NCBI RefSeq assembly: GCF_030623445.1
Contig: NZ_CP130613.1
Location: forward strand, 2,914,001-2,978,000
Direction: 5' to 3'
DNA from: Pseudogemmatithrix spongiicola
GTDB taxonomy: Bacteria > Gemmatimonadota > Gemmatimonadetes > Gemmatimonadales > Gemmatimonadaceae
Length of the DNA: 64,000 nucleotides
This document shows positions 55,690-63,940 of the stretch, piece after piece (positions within the stretch are counted from its first letter, which is position 1; each line of letters opens with the position of its first letter). The position numbers were made by a program, and so were the translations under genes. Below the pieces are notes generated by a model that saw only the letters and a program-made list of their open reading frames with translations, searched no databases and was not told where the DNA came from.

Positions 55690-57936
55690 ATGGGCAAGGT
55701 GAAGACCATCGCGCGCCGCACGTTCCTCATCGGCTCGGCGGCCGTGGCCGGCGGACTCGTCGTCGGCTGGGCGCTCGTGAAGTGGCCGCTCCGCAATCCG
55801 CTGCTCGACGTCCTCGATGACGACGACGCGACGCTGAACCCCTATGTGAAGATCGACCCGAACGGCATCACCATCATCACGCCGCGTGCCGACGTGGGCC
55901 AAGGCGCCTACTCCGTGCAGGCGATGCTGGTCGCCGAGGAGCTCGACCTGGAGTGGGGCAGCTTTGCAGTCGAGCCGGGGCCGCCGAGCAAGGCCTACTT
56001 TAACGAGGCGGTGCTGCCCGAGGGCATGCCGTTCGCGAGCATCAACGACGGCTTCGTGGCGCGGCAGGGCCGGGCCTTGGGCGGTGCGATTTCGAAGCTC
56101 ATCGGCCTGCAGATCACCGGCGGCTCGTCCACCGTGCCCGACGCCTACGAGAAGTTGCGCGCGGCGGGTGCCGTGGCGCGCCTGATGCTCCTCGAGGCGG
56201 CGTCACGCCGCACGGGCGTTCCCGTAGATCAACTGAAGACCGAGAACGGCCACGTCGTCACGCCGACCGGCGAGCGCATCCCCTACACGTTGCTGGCCGC
56301 CGAGGCCGCACAGATCGATCCGCCGTCCTCCGTGCAACTGCGCGATCCAGCGCAGTGGAAGTTCCTCGGCAAGCCGATGCAGCGGCTCGACATCGTCGCG
56401 AAGAGCACCGGCACGGCGCAGTACGGCATCGACCTGCGGATGCCGGGCATGGTCTACGCCACGGTGCGGACCAATCCGCGCCTCGGCGGCAGCATGATCT
56501 CGGTGGATGACAGCGCCGCCAAGTCCGCGCGTGGCGTGATCAAGGTCGTCCCGATCACGAATGGCGTCGGCATCATCGCCGACAATACATGGCGTGCCTT
56601 CCGCGCGGCGGCGCTGCTGCAGCCGCAGTGGGGCGACGCCCCATACCCGAAGACCAGCGCCGAGATGTTCCGCATCGTCGGCGAGTCGTTTACGGACGAT
56701 CGGCGCGATTCGCGGTTCCGCAACGACGGCGACATCGAGGAGGCACTCGCCGCCGGCGGCGCCTCCGTACATAGCGCCGAATACAAACTGCCGTACTTGG
56801 CGCACGCGCCGCTCGAACCGATGACTGCCGTCGTGAAGTTCACCGGCGGCAAGCTCGAGATCTGGACGGCCACGCAGATCCCGCGCTTCCTCGTGCAGTG
56901 GGCGGCCAAGACCGCGGACATCGACGAAGACAACGTGACGCTCCACGCGCTCATCGCGGGCGGCAGCTTCGGTCGCCGCCTCGAGGATGATTACGTGCGG
57001 CAAGCCGTGCAGTTGGCGATGGCGCATCCCGACGTCCCGATCAAGCTCACCTGGACGCGCGAGGAGGATTTCACGCACGACTTCCCGCGCCCGCTGGCGA
57101 TGGGCCGCGGCCGCGGCGTCGTGCAGGATGGCAGGGTCGACGCCTTCGACCTCGGCATCGCGGCACCCGCGACCACGGCGTCGCAGATGTCACGCATCGG
57201 CCTCTCCACACCCGGACCGGACATCTCCATCGTCGCCGGCGCCTGGGATCAGCCGTACGCGATTCCCCACTACCGCGTCACGGGATACCGCGTGCCGGAA
57301 CTGGTGCCCGTGAGCTCGTGGCGTTCGGTCGGCGCGAGCATCAATGGCTTCCTGCACGAGAGCTTCCTCGACGAACTCATCCACGCGGCCGGCGCAGACC
57401 CGCTGCGCGAGCGCATCCGGCTCTGCATGCATGAGCCCTCGCGGCGCGTGCTCGAAGCCGTGGCGGAGATGTCCGGGTGGGGCAGCCCGATGGGCACCGG
57501 TCGCGGACGCGGTGTGGCGCTCACGGTCTCGTTCGGCGTGCCGGTCGCCGAGGTCGTCGAAGTCACCGATACCCCGGACGGCATCCGCATCGACCGCGTC
57601 TTCGTCGCGGCGGAAGTCGGGCGCGTGCTCGATCCAGTGAACTTCGAGAACCAGGTGCAGGGCGCGGTGATCTGGGGGCTCGGGCATGCGATGCATGCGG
57701 AGATCACGTATGCCGACGGCGTCGCCGAGCAGACGAACTTCCACCTCTTCGAGACGATGCGCCTGAAGCAGGTCCCGGAGATCGTCGTGCGCGCGCTCGA
57801 GGCGGGTCCCGCCGTCCGGGGCATCGGCGAGCCACCGGTCCCGCCCGCTGCGCCGGCGCTCGCCAACGCGATCTTCGCGGCCACCGGTGCCCGCGTGCGC
57901 GAACTGCCGATGCGGAAGTCCGTGCGCTTCGCGTAA
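55690..57936 (+). CDS. Molybdopterin-binding subunit of a xanthine-dehydrogenase-family enzyme (IorB type)
   Basis: A 748-residue large subunit. The twin-arginine signal IARRTFLIGSAAVAGGLVVG sends the folded cofactor-loaded enzyme to the periplasm. Molybdopterin-site stretches are DVGQGAYSVQAMLVAEELDL, LIAGGSFGRRLEDDYVRQAV and the Glu-containing PAVRGIGEPPVPPAAPALAN at the end. It oxidises N-heterocycles or aldehydes; the substrate cannot be deduced. The [2Fe-2S] partner lies upstream. Cofactor maturation would need MoaB-like and XdhC-like proteins; the first is in this window, the second is not. Confidence 0.93.
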   Translation: MGKVKTIARRTFLIGSAAVAGGLVVGWALVKWPLRNPLLDVLDDDDATLNPYVKIDPNGITIITPRADVGQGAYSVQAMLVAEELDLEWGSFAVEPGPPSKAYFNEAVLPEGMPFASINDGFVARQGRALGGAISKLIGLQITGGSSTVPDAYEKLRAAGAVARLMLLEAASRRTGVPVDQLKTENGHVVTPTGERIPYTLLAAEAAQIDPPSSVQLRDPAQWKFLGKPMQRLDIVAKSTGTAQYGIDLRMPGMVYATVRTNPRLGGSMISVDDSAAKSARGVIKVVPITNGVGIIADNTWRAFRAAALLQPQWGDAPYPKTSAEMFRIVGESFTDDRRDSRFRNDGDIEEALAAGGASVHSAEYKLPYLAHAPLEPMTAVVKFTGGKLEIWTATQIPRFLVQWAAKTADIDEDNVTLHALIAGGSFGRRLEDDYVRQAVQLAMAHPDVPIKLTWTREEDFTHDFPRPLAMGRGRGVVQDGRVDAFDLGIAAPATTASQMSRIGLSTPGPDISIVAGAWDQPYAIPHYRVTGYRVPELVPVSSWRSVGASINGFLHESFLDELIHAAGADPLRERIRLCMHEPSRRVLEAVAEMSGWGSPMGTGRGRGVALTVSFGVPVAEVVEVTDTPDGIRIDRVFVAAEVGRVLDPVNFENQVQGAVIWGLGHAMHAEITYADGVAEQTNFHLFETMRLKQVPEIVVRALEAGPAVRGIGEPPVPPAAPALANAIFAATGARVRELPMRKSVRFA

Positions 57937-57966
57937 CCCAGCGGCCGCGACCTTCGTAGGGAAAGC

Positions 57967-58401
57967 ATGCCCTACACCGTCCATTACGACCCCAGCTGCG
58001 GTACGCTCTACACGGCGCTCAACGGCGTGGTGGACTTCACGACGGTCGCCGCATGGGAGGCGGAGCTGTACGGTGCCGCGCGGTCGCTGCCCGAAGGCAG
58101 CCGCTTTCAGGTGATCGAGGACCTGCGTGGGTACGAGGTGGGCGAGCAGGAACTCGCGGTCCACAAGGAGATGCGCGAGGTCACGCCGCGCTTCTTGGCG
58201 GCCCACGGCTTCGTCGTCGGCTTCTTCCGGTTGTATGAACGGGTTCCGCCGGAGCCCACGGAACCCCGGACCTGCACGCGCGTCGTCCACCTGCACCATG
58301 ACGCGCACAAGATGGACCGCTATCGCGAGCTGTTGGCGAGCCCCGAAGAGAGCTTCTTCTCCGACGTCGACGCGGCACGGGACTGGTTGGCGCGCCGCTG
58401 A
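57967..58401 (+). CDS. STAS-like hypothetical protein
   Basis: A 144-residue cytoplasmic protein with a pattern similar to SpoIIAA/STAS-like domains: MPYTVHYDPSCGTLYTALNG, then FTTVAAWEAELYGAARSLPE and FQVIEDLRGYEVGEQELAVH. Late in the chain comes TRVVHLHHDAHKMDRYRELL. It has no signal peptide or membrane helix. The family match is only to the fold. It follows iorB by 30 bases and precedes the diguanylate cyclase by 35, on the same strand, and could be in either transcript. Confidence 0.7.
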   Translation: MPYTVHYDPSCGTLYTALNGVVDFTTVAAWEAELYGAARSLPEGSRFQVIEDLRGYEVGEQELAVHKEMREVTPRFLAAHGFVVGFFRLYERVPPEPTEPRTCTRVVHLHHDAHKMDRYRELLASPEESFFSDVDAARDWLARR

Positions 58402-58436
58402 GTCGCTCGCCGCGCGAGGCGACGGTACCTTTTGGT

Positions 58437-59648
58437 ATGCAGCCTGACGCTCCTGGCGACGCTCCAGCCGAAGCCCCCGTTCGTGCCCCCCGCCGCTGGT
58501 CGGACTCCTTCAGCAAGGGCGCGCCGAAGGCCCCGATCTGGTCCGCGCCCGATCCGGCACTCGCCGCTGCCGGTATCGAAGGTGAGTACGTCGTGGCCCG
58601 CGTCCGCCTGGTCGCGATGCTGCTGCTGCTCATCTCGCCGACCTACAGCCTCCTGGCGTCGCGCGGTGAAGACCCCATGCATGTGGCCGGCTTCGTCGTC
58701 ACGCTGCTCGCTGCCGGCGTCTCGCTCGCCATCTTCTTCCGCCTCCGCAATGGCGCGTGGCGCCCGTGGATCGGCTTCGCATCAAGCGCCTTCGACGTCA
58801 CGATGGTCTCGGTGGCGCTCACCAGCTTCTTCATCGTCGCGTCGCCGCTGAACGCCATCAACTCGACGGTCACGTTCGAGATGTACTTCTTGGCGCTCGT
58901 GGCGACATCGCTCCGCTACGACGCGCGCATCTGCATGGTGGTCGGCGGCTTGGCCATCACGCAGTACGGCGCGCTGTGGGCCGCGGCGGTGGCGAGCGGG
59001 AATCTCACGGCCGTCGAGATGACGATGCGGGCCGGTCCCTACATCCCCGTCGATCTCTTCACGCGGTTGATCCTGCTCGGCATTGCGACGCTGCTCGCCG
59101 TGAGCATCGTGCGCCGTGCCCAGCGCCTCCTCTACCTCGCGTCCCGCGACCGCCTCACCGGTCTCTTCAACCGCGGCCACTTCGACCGCGCCCTGGTCTC
59201 GGCCATGGACCAGGCCACGCGCGACAAGACGCCGCTCGCGCTCGCCTTGATCGACGTCGACCACTTCAAGCAGGTGAACGACGGGCACGGCCACGCCGTC
59301 GGCGACCGCGTGCTCGAGCAGGTCGCGGACCTGATGGGGCGCTCGATGCGCCGCACTGACATCGTGGCGCGCTACGGCGGTGAGGAGTTCGTGATCCTGT
59401 TGCCGAACACCACACGCGAAGCGGCCTTCCATCGCATCGAGGCCCTGCGCCGCGAGATCAGCGATTTTCCCCTGCGCATGGACGACGGACGCGTGCTCCG
59501 CATCGACTTCAGCGCCGGCGTGGCCGCGACGCAGGCCGACGGGCCGATCATCGACCCCAAGGTGCTCGTCGATGTCGCCGACCGGCGGCTGCTCGCCGCC
59601 AAGCGCGCCGGACGCGGGCGCTGCTTCGGTAGCGACAACGTCGCGTGA
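58437..59648 (+). CDS. Membrane-bound diguanylate cyclase
   Basis: A 403-residue cyclic-di-GMP synthase. After a Pro/Ala-rich cytoplasmic start come about five or six membrane helices (60-230; for example FVVTLLAAGVSLAIFFRL and LILLGIATLLAVSIVRRAQR). The GGDEF domain follows (235-403). Its active site is RYGGEEF, with the earlier DRLTGLFNRGHFDRAL and LALIDVDHFKQVNDGHGHAV. Residues for an RxxD inhibitory site are not obvious. No EAL domain. The sensor part is the membrane region, so the signal is unknown. Its stop abuts the stop of the converging M24 gene. Confidence 0.95.
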   Translation: MQPDAPGDAPAEAPVRAPRRWSDSFSKGAPKAPIWSAPDPALAAAGIEGEYVVARVRLVAMLLLLISPTYSLLASRGEDPMHVAGFVVTLLAAGVSLAIFFRLRNGAWRPWIGFASSAFDVTMVSVALTSFFIVASPLNAINSTVTFEMYFLALVATSLRYDARICMVVGGLAITQYGALWAAAVASGNLTAVEMTMRAGPYIPVDLFTRLILLGIATLLAVSIVRRAQRLLYLASRDRLTGLFNRGHFDRALVSAMDQATRDKTPLALALIDVDHFKQVNDGHGHAVGDRVLEQVADLMGRSMRRTDIVARYGGEEFVILLPNTTREAAFHRIEALRREISDFPLRMDDGRVLRIDFSAGVAATQADGPIIDPKVLVDVADRRLLAAKRAGRGRCFGSDNVA

Positions 59649-60953
59649 TCAGCGCCGCGGGCGGATCAGGATCAGGCTGTCCTGCGGCGGCACGAGCCAC
59701 TCGGCGCCCGTCGCCGTGATGACCACCATCTCCTCGGGCGACAATGTCTTCGTGCCTTCGCCCCACGTCGTGCTGCCACCGGGCAAGGCCCAGGCGTAGA
59801 ACCCGTCGAAGGCAAAGGTCATGCCTTCGCGCAGGGCACGCGTCTCGCGGCGGTTGAGGTTCGGCCCCGCGTCATGTGCCCAGTAGCCGACACTGTGGCC
59901 CGTGCCCCACGGCACGCTCGCCGAGCCCGCGCGGTTCATGACCACGCGCTGCGCGGAGTCCACCTGCGCGCCCGTGACCCCGGGCCGCATCGCCGCGAAC
60001 GCCGCGCGACTGCCGGCCCGTGCATGCTCCCAACGCCGTAGGTCCTCCGCCGGCACCGCTGACTCCCCGGGTCGCAGCACATAGGCGAAGCGCTGGATGT
60101 CCGTGACCCACACGTCCCACACCTTGATGCCGAAGTCGGTCTGGATGAAGTCGCCGTGCTGGATGACGCGATCCGAGGCGTGTGAGTGGCCGCGGTCTGG
60201 CCCGGAGTTCACGCTCGGGTTTTGCGCGGGCGACCACCCATCCTCCACGCCCAATTCGCGCATGCGCCGCTTGAGGAAGCGCGCGACATCGGAATCCTTC
60301 GTGACGCCCGGCACGACGGTCGCATACGCTTCCGCCTCCAACTGCGCCGTAAGCGCGGCAGCACGCTGCATGATCGCCACCTCGGCCGGCAACTTCACCT
60401 GTAGCCAGAGCTCGACCAACTCCTCGCTTGGGACCAGCCGTGCCGTCCACTCGGATCCGAGCGCTCGCTCGAGCGCGATCCGCTGCGTGTGGGAGAGGCC
60501 GTCGGTGACGTTCTCGCTGCCGCCGCTGTTGATGGCGATGCGGCGGGCACCGCTCGCGCGCAGGCGGCTCGCCACGGCATCCATCAGTGCGGTGGACGAG
60601 TTCCGGTCGTAGACGACCACGGAGTCGTGCAAGCCGAGTTCACGCAGGGCGATGGCTTCGCCGAAGCCGGAGATCATCACGGACCGCACACGGTCGCCGT
60701 TCCGGACGAACACGACGGCGGCGGGCGACCCGGCGTTCTCGCCGCCCACGTGCAGCGCCAGCGGGTCGTTGGCATTCTCGCGGAGAAAGGTCACCCATGC
60801 GTCGACGTTTGCTTCGCGCATCGCCTGCGGCAGCAGGCGCGTGATGCGCTCGCGGCGGATCTCGGGCCACGGACTGGGGCCGGTGAAATCAGAGGGCGCC
60901 TGGGCCACGAGGGGCGCGGTGGCGAGAACGGATGCCAGGAACAGTCGACGCAT
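59649..60953 (-). CDS. Secreted M24-family Xaa-Pro dipeptidase-like protein
   Basis: A 434-residue exported protein of the pita-bread fold. The signal peptide ends PLVAQAPS. The catalytic half has the two Asp ligands in FIQTDFGIKVWDVWVTDIQR, the His in WGTGHSVGYWAHDAGP, and the two late acidic positions in GMTFAFDGFYAW and WGEGTKTLSPEEMVVI. In most members the first late acidic residue is Glu (as EPG); here it is Asp, which could alter metal binding. The N-terminal creatinase-like half is present. The frame extends to 61028 without a credible signal peptide. It is convergent with the cyclase gene. Confidence 0.88.
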   Translation of the reverse strand: MRRLFLASVLATAPLVAQAPSDFTGPSPWPEIRRERITRLLPQAMREANVDAWVTFLRENANDPLALHVGGENAGSPAAVVFVRNGDRVRSVMISGFGEAIALRELGLHDSVVVYDRNSSTALMDAVASRLRASGARRIAINSGGSENVTDGLSHTQRIALERALGSEWTARLVPSEELVELWLQVKLPAEVAIMQRAAALTAQLEAEAYATVVPGVTKDSDVARFLKRRMRELGVEDGWSPAQNPSVNSGPDRGHSHASDRVIQHGDFIQTDFGIKVWDVWVTDIQRFAYVLRPGESAVPAEDLRRWEHARAGSRAAFAAMRPGVTGAQVDSAQRVVMNRAGSASVPWGTGHSVGYWAHDAGPNLNRRETRALREGMTFAFDGFYAWALPGGSTTWGEGTKTLSPEEMVVITATGAEWLVPPQDSLILIRPRR

Positions 60954-61026
60954 GTCAGGGAGACGGCTCGGGTCTTCCGAAGTATGCCCGGCGGCGCGGC
61001 GCGAGGGAACTCGGCAGATTTCCCGC

Positions 61027-61470
61027 ATGCCTGAACGTCCCGCCGTCAGCCTCGATTGGTCCGAAGGGCGCTACTTCGACCGATGGATGCTCGTTCACTT
61101 CATCAGCGGGGTGGCAGGCGGCTTCAGCAATCGCTGGTTCGACCTGACGACCCCCATGGTCTTCGCGGTCGCTTGCATCGTGATGGGCATCTGGGAGCTC
61201 GCGGAGTGGGTGTCCGGCGTCACGGAGAGTTGGACGAATATCCTCCTCGATATCGCGGTCGGCTGCGCCGGTGTGGCGGTTGCGCTGGCGATTGCCGCAC
61301 GGCTCACCCCGCGGGGCGAGGTCGTCGCGTTCACGACGACCTTCGCCCTCGCCGCCGCAGGCAGTGCGCTCGGCTGGTTGGCCTATCGCCGCCGGCGCGA
61401 TCGGCGTGATGGTTGGGCTGGGCGAGGACGACGCGCATCGGCAGGGGTCCGCGGGGTCAGGGGACGTTGA
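61027..61470 (+). CDS. Small membrane protein with Arg-rich tail
   Basis: A 147-residue protein with three or four membrane segments: WMLVHFISGVAGGFSNRWF, MVFAVACIVMGIWELAEWVS, ILLDIAVGCAGVAVALAIAA and FTTTFALAAAGSALGWLAYR. Its tail is very basic (YRRRRDRRDGWAGRGRRASA). I do not recognise the family; the WELAEWVSG and SWTNILLDIAVG stretches recall small membrane proteins of unknown function. The gene starts 73 bases from the divergent M24 gene. The C-terminal Arg run may be partly a consequence of GC-rich sequence. Confidence 0.7.
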   Translation: MPERPAVSLDWSEGRYFDRWMLVHFISGVAGGFSNRWFDLTTPMVFAVACIVMGIWELAEWVSGVTESWTNILLDIAVGCAGVAVALAIAARLTPRGEVVAFTTTFALAAAGSALGWLAYRRRRDRRDGWAGRGRRASAGVRGVRGR

Positions 61471-61530
61471 CGGTCCGGCTGGCGGGACAAGTTGCCCTTG
61501 AGCCGCCAAGGCCCGTCAGAAGCGAAGCGC

Positions 61531-61553
61531 GGATTCTCCCTGAGGGAGATTCC
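61531..61553. other. Near-palindrome in the 199-base spacer before the nucleoside-transporter gene
   Basis: GGATTCTCCC-TGA-GGGAGATTCC forms a 10-base stem with one mismatch around three bases. No T-run follows on either strand. It may be a weak terminator for the gene upstream or a repressor site for the transporter. I see no other gene in 61471-61669 and no purine-riboswitch pattern. Confidence 0.45.
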
Positions 61554-61669
61554 GGACAACCGCGAAGGCCTTCGACATGCCGCCCTGCTCGGCGTAGCTT
61601 TGTGGCGTTGTCCGCCCTCTTGGTCGGCCTGAACCGAATCGTTGGCGCCCCCCGTCCTTCGGAGCCCTG

Positions 61670-63115
61670 ATGTCGCTCGCCTTGCCGTGGCTGTATCCGC
61701 TCGCCCAAACCGCTGCTGAACGCCTCGCGTCCGCGCGCGACGGACTCGACATCCCCTTGGGCCAGCGCCTGATCGGCCTGCTCGGCATCGCCGTGATGCT
61801 GGGCATCGCCGTGCTGCTCTCCAGCGACCGCAAGAAGATCGACTGGCGACTCGTCGGCGCCGGCGTCGGCCTCCAGACGCTGTTCGGCGTGCTCGTGCTC
61901 AAGACCGAGATCGGGCGCCAAGTCTTCGCCAAGGTCGGCGACTTGATCACCTCGCTCCTCGGCTTCCAGGAGCAGGGCGCCCGCTTCGTCTTCGGTAACC
62001 TCGTGCAGTCGAGCGTGCCCGTCACCAACGCCGACGGCAGCACGATCGAAGGCGCCACGCAGGTCGCCCAGACCGGCGCCTACTTCGCCTTCAACGTCCT
62101 GCCGACGATCATCTTCTTCTCCGCGCTGATGTCGGTGATGTACTACCTCGGCGTGATGCAGATGATCGTGAAGTCGCTGGCCTTCGTCATGCAGAAGACG
62201 CTCAAGACGTCCGGCCCCGAAACGCTCAGTGCGAGCGGCAACATCTTCCTCGGCCAGACGGAAGCGCCGCTGCTCATCAAGCCTTTCGTCGGCACGATGT
62301 CACGCAGTGAACTCAACACCGTGATGGTCGGTGGCTTCGCGACCGTCGCTGGCGGCGTGCTCGCCGCATACGTCGGCATGCTCTCCGGATGGTTTCCGGG
62401 CATCGCGGCGCACCTGCTCGCCGCCAGCGTGATGAATGCGCCCGCCGGCCTCGCCATCTCCAAGATCCTGCTCCCCGAAACCGAGGAATCACGCGCAAAG
62501 GCCGCCTCACTCCGTGAAGCGGAAGCCGCGATGAAGTCCGCGGAACCCGTGCCGCCGCGCAAGCGCATCTTCCAAATCGGCGGCCACAGCGGAGAGAGCG
62601 GCATGATCGAAGCCGCCGCCAACGGCGCCGCGCAGGGCGTGCAACTCGCCATCAACGTCGCCGCGATGCTCATGGCCTTCGTCGCGCTCGTCGCCCTCAT
62701 CAACGCCATCCTCGGCTGGGGCGGCGCGCTTGTCGGCATCGACGGCCTCTCGCTCCAGAGCATCCTCGGCACCCTGCTCCGTCCGCTCGCGTGGGTGATG
62801 GGCGTGCCGTGGCAGGACACGCCCTACGTCGGCTCGCTGATCGGCCTCAAGGCTACGCTCAACGAGTTCGTCGCCTACGCGCAGTTCGGCGCAGACCTCG
62901 GCGCGGGCCAAGTGCTCGAGCCGCGCTCGGCGATCATCCTCACGTACGCGCTGCTTGGCTTCGCGAACTTCAGTTCGATTGCGATCCAGATCGGTGGCAT
63001 CGGTGGGCTGGCACCGGAGCGGCGCGGGGAGATCGCGCAGCTGGGGTTGAAGGCGATGATCGGTGGCAACCTTGCGGCGTTTACGTCGGCATGCCTCGCC
63101 GGGATGCTCGTGTGA
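61670..63115 (+). CDS. Concentrative nucleoside transporter (CNT / NupC family)
   Basis: A 481-residue inner-membrane symporter that takes up nucleosides with Na+ or H+. Family signatures are GQTEAPLLIKPFVGTMSRSE, VMVGGFATVAGGVLAAYVGM, LGLKATLNEFVAYAQFG-like LIGLKATLNEFVAYAQFGAD and YALLGFANFSSIAIQIGGIG at the C-terminus. About nine or ten membrane helices are visible. It is longer than NupC (about 400) because of an N-terminal extra helix and a hydrophilic loop, SSVPVTNADGSTIEGATQVA, and a charged insert ESRAKAASLREAEAAMKSAE. No nucleoside hydrolase or kinase is adjacent. Confidence 0.94.
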   Translation: MSLALPWLYPLAQTAAERLASARDGLDIPLGQRLIGLLGIAVMLGIAVLLSSDRKKIDWRLVGAGVGLQTLFGVLVLKTEIGRQVFAKVGDLITSLLGFQEQGARFVFGNLVQSSVPVTNADGSTIEGATQVAQTGAYFAFNVLPTIIFFSALMSVMYYLGVMQMIVKSLAFVMQKTLKTSGPETLSASGNIFLGQTEAPLLIKPFVGTMSRSELNTVMVGGFATVAGGVLAAYVGMLSGWFPGIAAHLLAASVMNAPAGLAISKILLPETEESRAKAASLREAEAAMKSAEPVPPRKRIFQIGGHSGESGMIEAAANGAAQGVQLAINVAAMLMAFVALVALINAILGWGGALVGIDGLSLQSILGTLLRPLAWVMGVPWQDTPYVGSLIGLKATLNEFVAYAQFGADLGAGQVLEPRSAIILTYALLGFANFSSIAIQIGGIGGLAPERRGEIAQLGLKAMIGGNLAAFTSACLAGMLV

Positions 63116-63143
63116 CCTGACGGGGCGGTCACCCGCCCTGCGA

Positions 63144-63773
63144 TCAGGCCGGCAGCGGCACTTCGAAGCCGCAGCGTGGCCGCGCGGCGTGGTCGCAGAC
63201 GGAGGTCACGCGAGTCCCCGCGACTTCGCCGAGCAGGGACTCGACGGCACGGCAGAGTCCCGGATGCTGCGACACGGCGTCGCCGAGCGGACAGGCACCG
63301 CAGCCGCGGATGATGACGCGATCTGCGTCCGTCTCCGCGCGCGCCTCGCCGCCGAGGATGGTGAGCGCGTCGATCGCCGCTTGCACTCCCGCCGTCGGCG
63401 CGGCGTGCGCGGGATAGCCCAGCGCCCGCGCGAGCCGTTGGCCGACCGCGTGCATCACATCCGGCCCGAGGTCGGCCGGCGCGCGCGTCGCCAGTTCGTC
63501 CAAGACGGCGAGCAGCACCGGGGCGTATGCCCGGGAGAAACCCACCTCGGCATCCGGATGGATCTCGTACACGGTGGCTGGCTTCCCCGCCCCCGCGCCA
63601 CGTCGAACCCCCTGCTGACGCACGAGTGCGTCGCGCTCAAGCGTCGAGAGGTGCGAGCGCACGGCGTTGTCCGAGAGCCCCAGGGCGCTGGCGAGCTCCT
63701 CGACGGTACTCGCCCCCCGGCGCAGCAGGGTCACGATTCGTCCCCGAGTCGTCTCGAAAAAGCGTCCATCCAT
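63144..63773 (-). CDS. HTH regulator with SufR-like cysteine-rich C-terminus
   Basis: A 209-residue regulator. The N-terminal winged helix (ELASALGLSDNAVRSHLSTL) resembles the ArsR/DeoR-like SufR group. The C-terminal part has IRGCGACPLGDAVSQHPGLC and later CDHAARPRCGF, similar to the cysteines that hold an Fe-S cluster in SufR-type repressors. The ATG at 63773 gives MDGRFFETTRGRIVTLLRRG; a GTG at 63818 would add 15 unrelated residues. It is divergent from a secreted protein gene whose AT-rich promoter lies between them, and it probably controls that promoter. Fe-S sensing is inferred from the Cys pattern. Confidence 0.85.
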   Translation of the reverse strand: MDGRFFETTRGRIVTLLRRGASTVEELASALGLSDNAVRSHLSTLERDALVRQQGVRRGAGAGKPATVYEIHPDAEVGFSRAYAPVLLAVLDELATRAPADLGPDVMHAVGQRLARALGYPAHAAPTAGVQAAIDALTILGGEARAETDADRVIIRGCGACPLGDAVSQHPGLCRAVESLLGEVAGTRVTSVCDHAARPRCGFEVPLPA

Positions 63774-63865
63774 CGCCGTTGCCGCCACGCGAGAGCCTCC
63801 ATCCGGTGATAACTGCACAAAAACTAGTCAAAATCCGCCAATTCCACAATAATCACCATTTCATA

Positions 63866-63894
63866 TTGACTTATTTGTTTTAATGGGGTATCGT
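63866..63894 (+). promoter_or_regulatory. Sigma-70-like promoter for the last gene
   Basis: TTGACT (63866-63871), 17 bases, then TATCGT (63889-63894), preceded by AT-rich sequence from about 63826. This stretch is strikingly AT-rich for the window and sits between the divergent regulator and the secreted-protein gene, so it likely also contains the operator of the regulator. Confidence 0.65.
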
Positions 63895-63940
63895 CACTGC
63901 GCAGGCCATTTCACCCCCCCATTCCTCGGAGATGCATCAT

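Noticed and set aside
61471-61669. Purine riboswitch ahead of the nucleoside transporter
   Set aside because: No TATA-type conserved loops or three-way junction pattern could be seen, only one near-palindrome.
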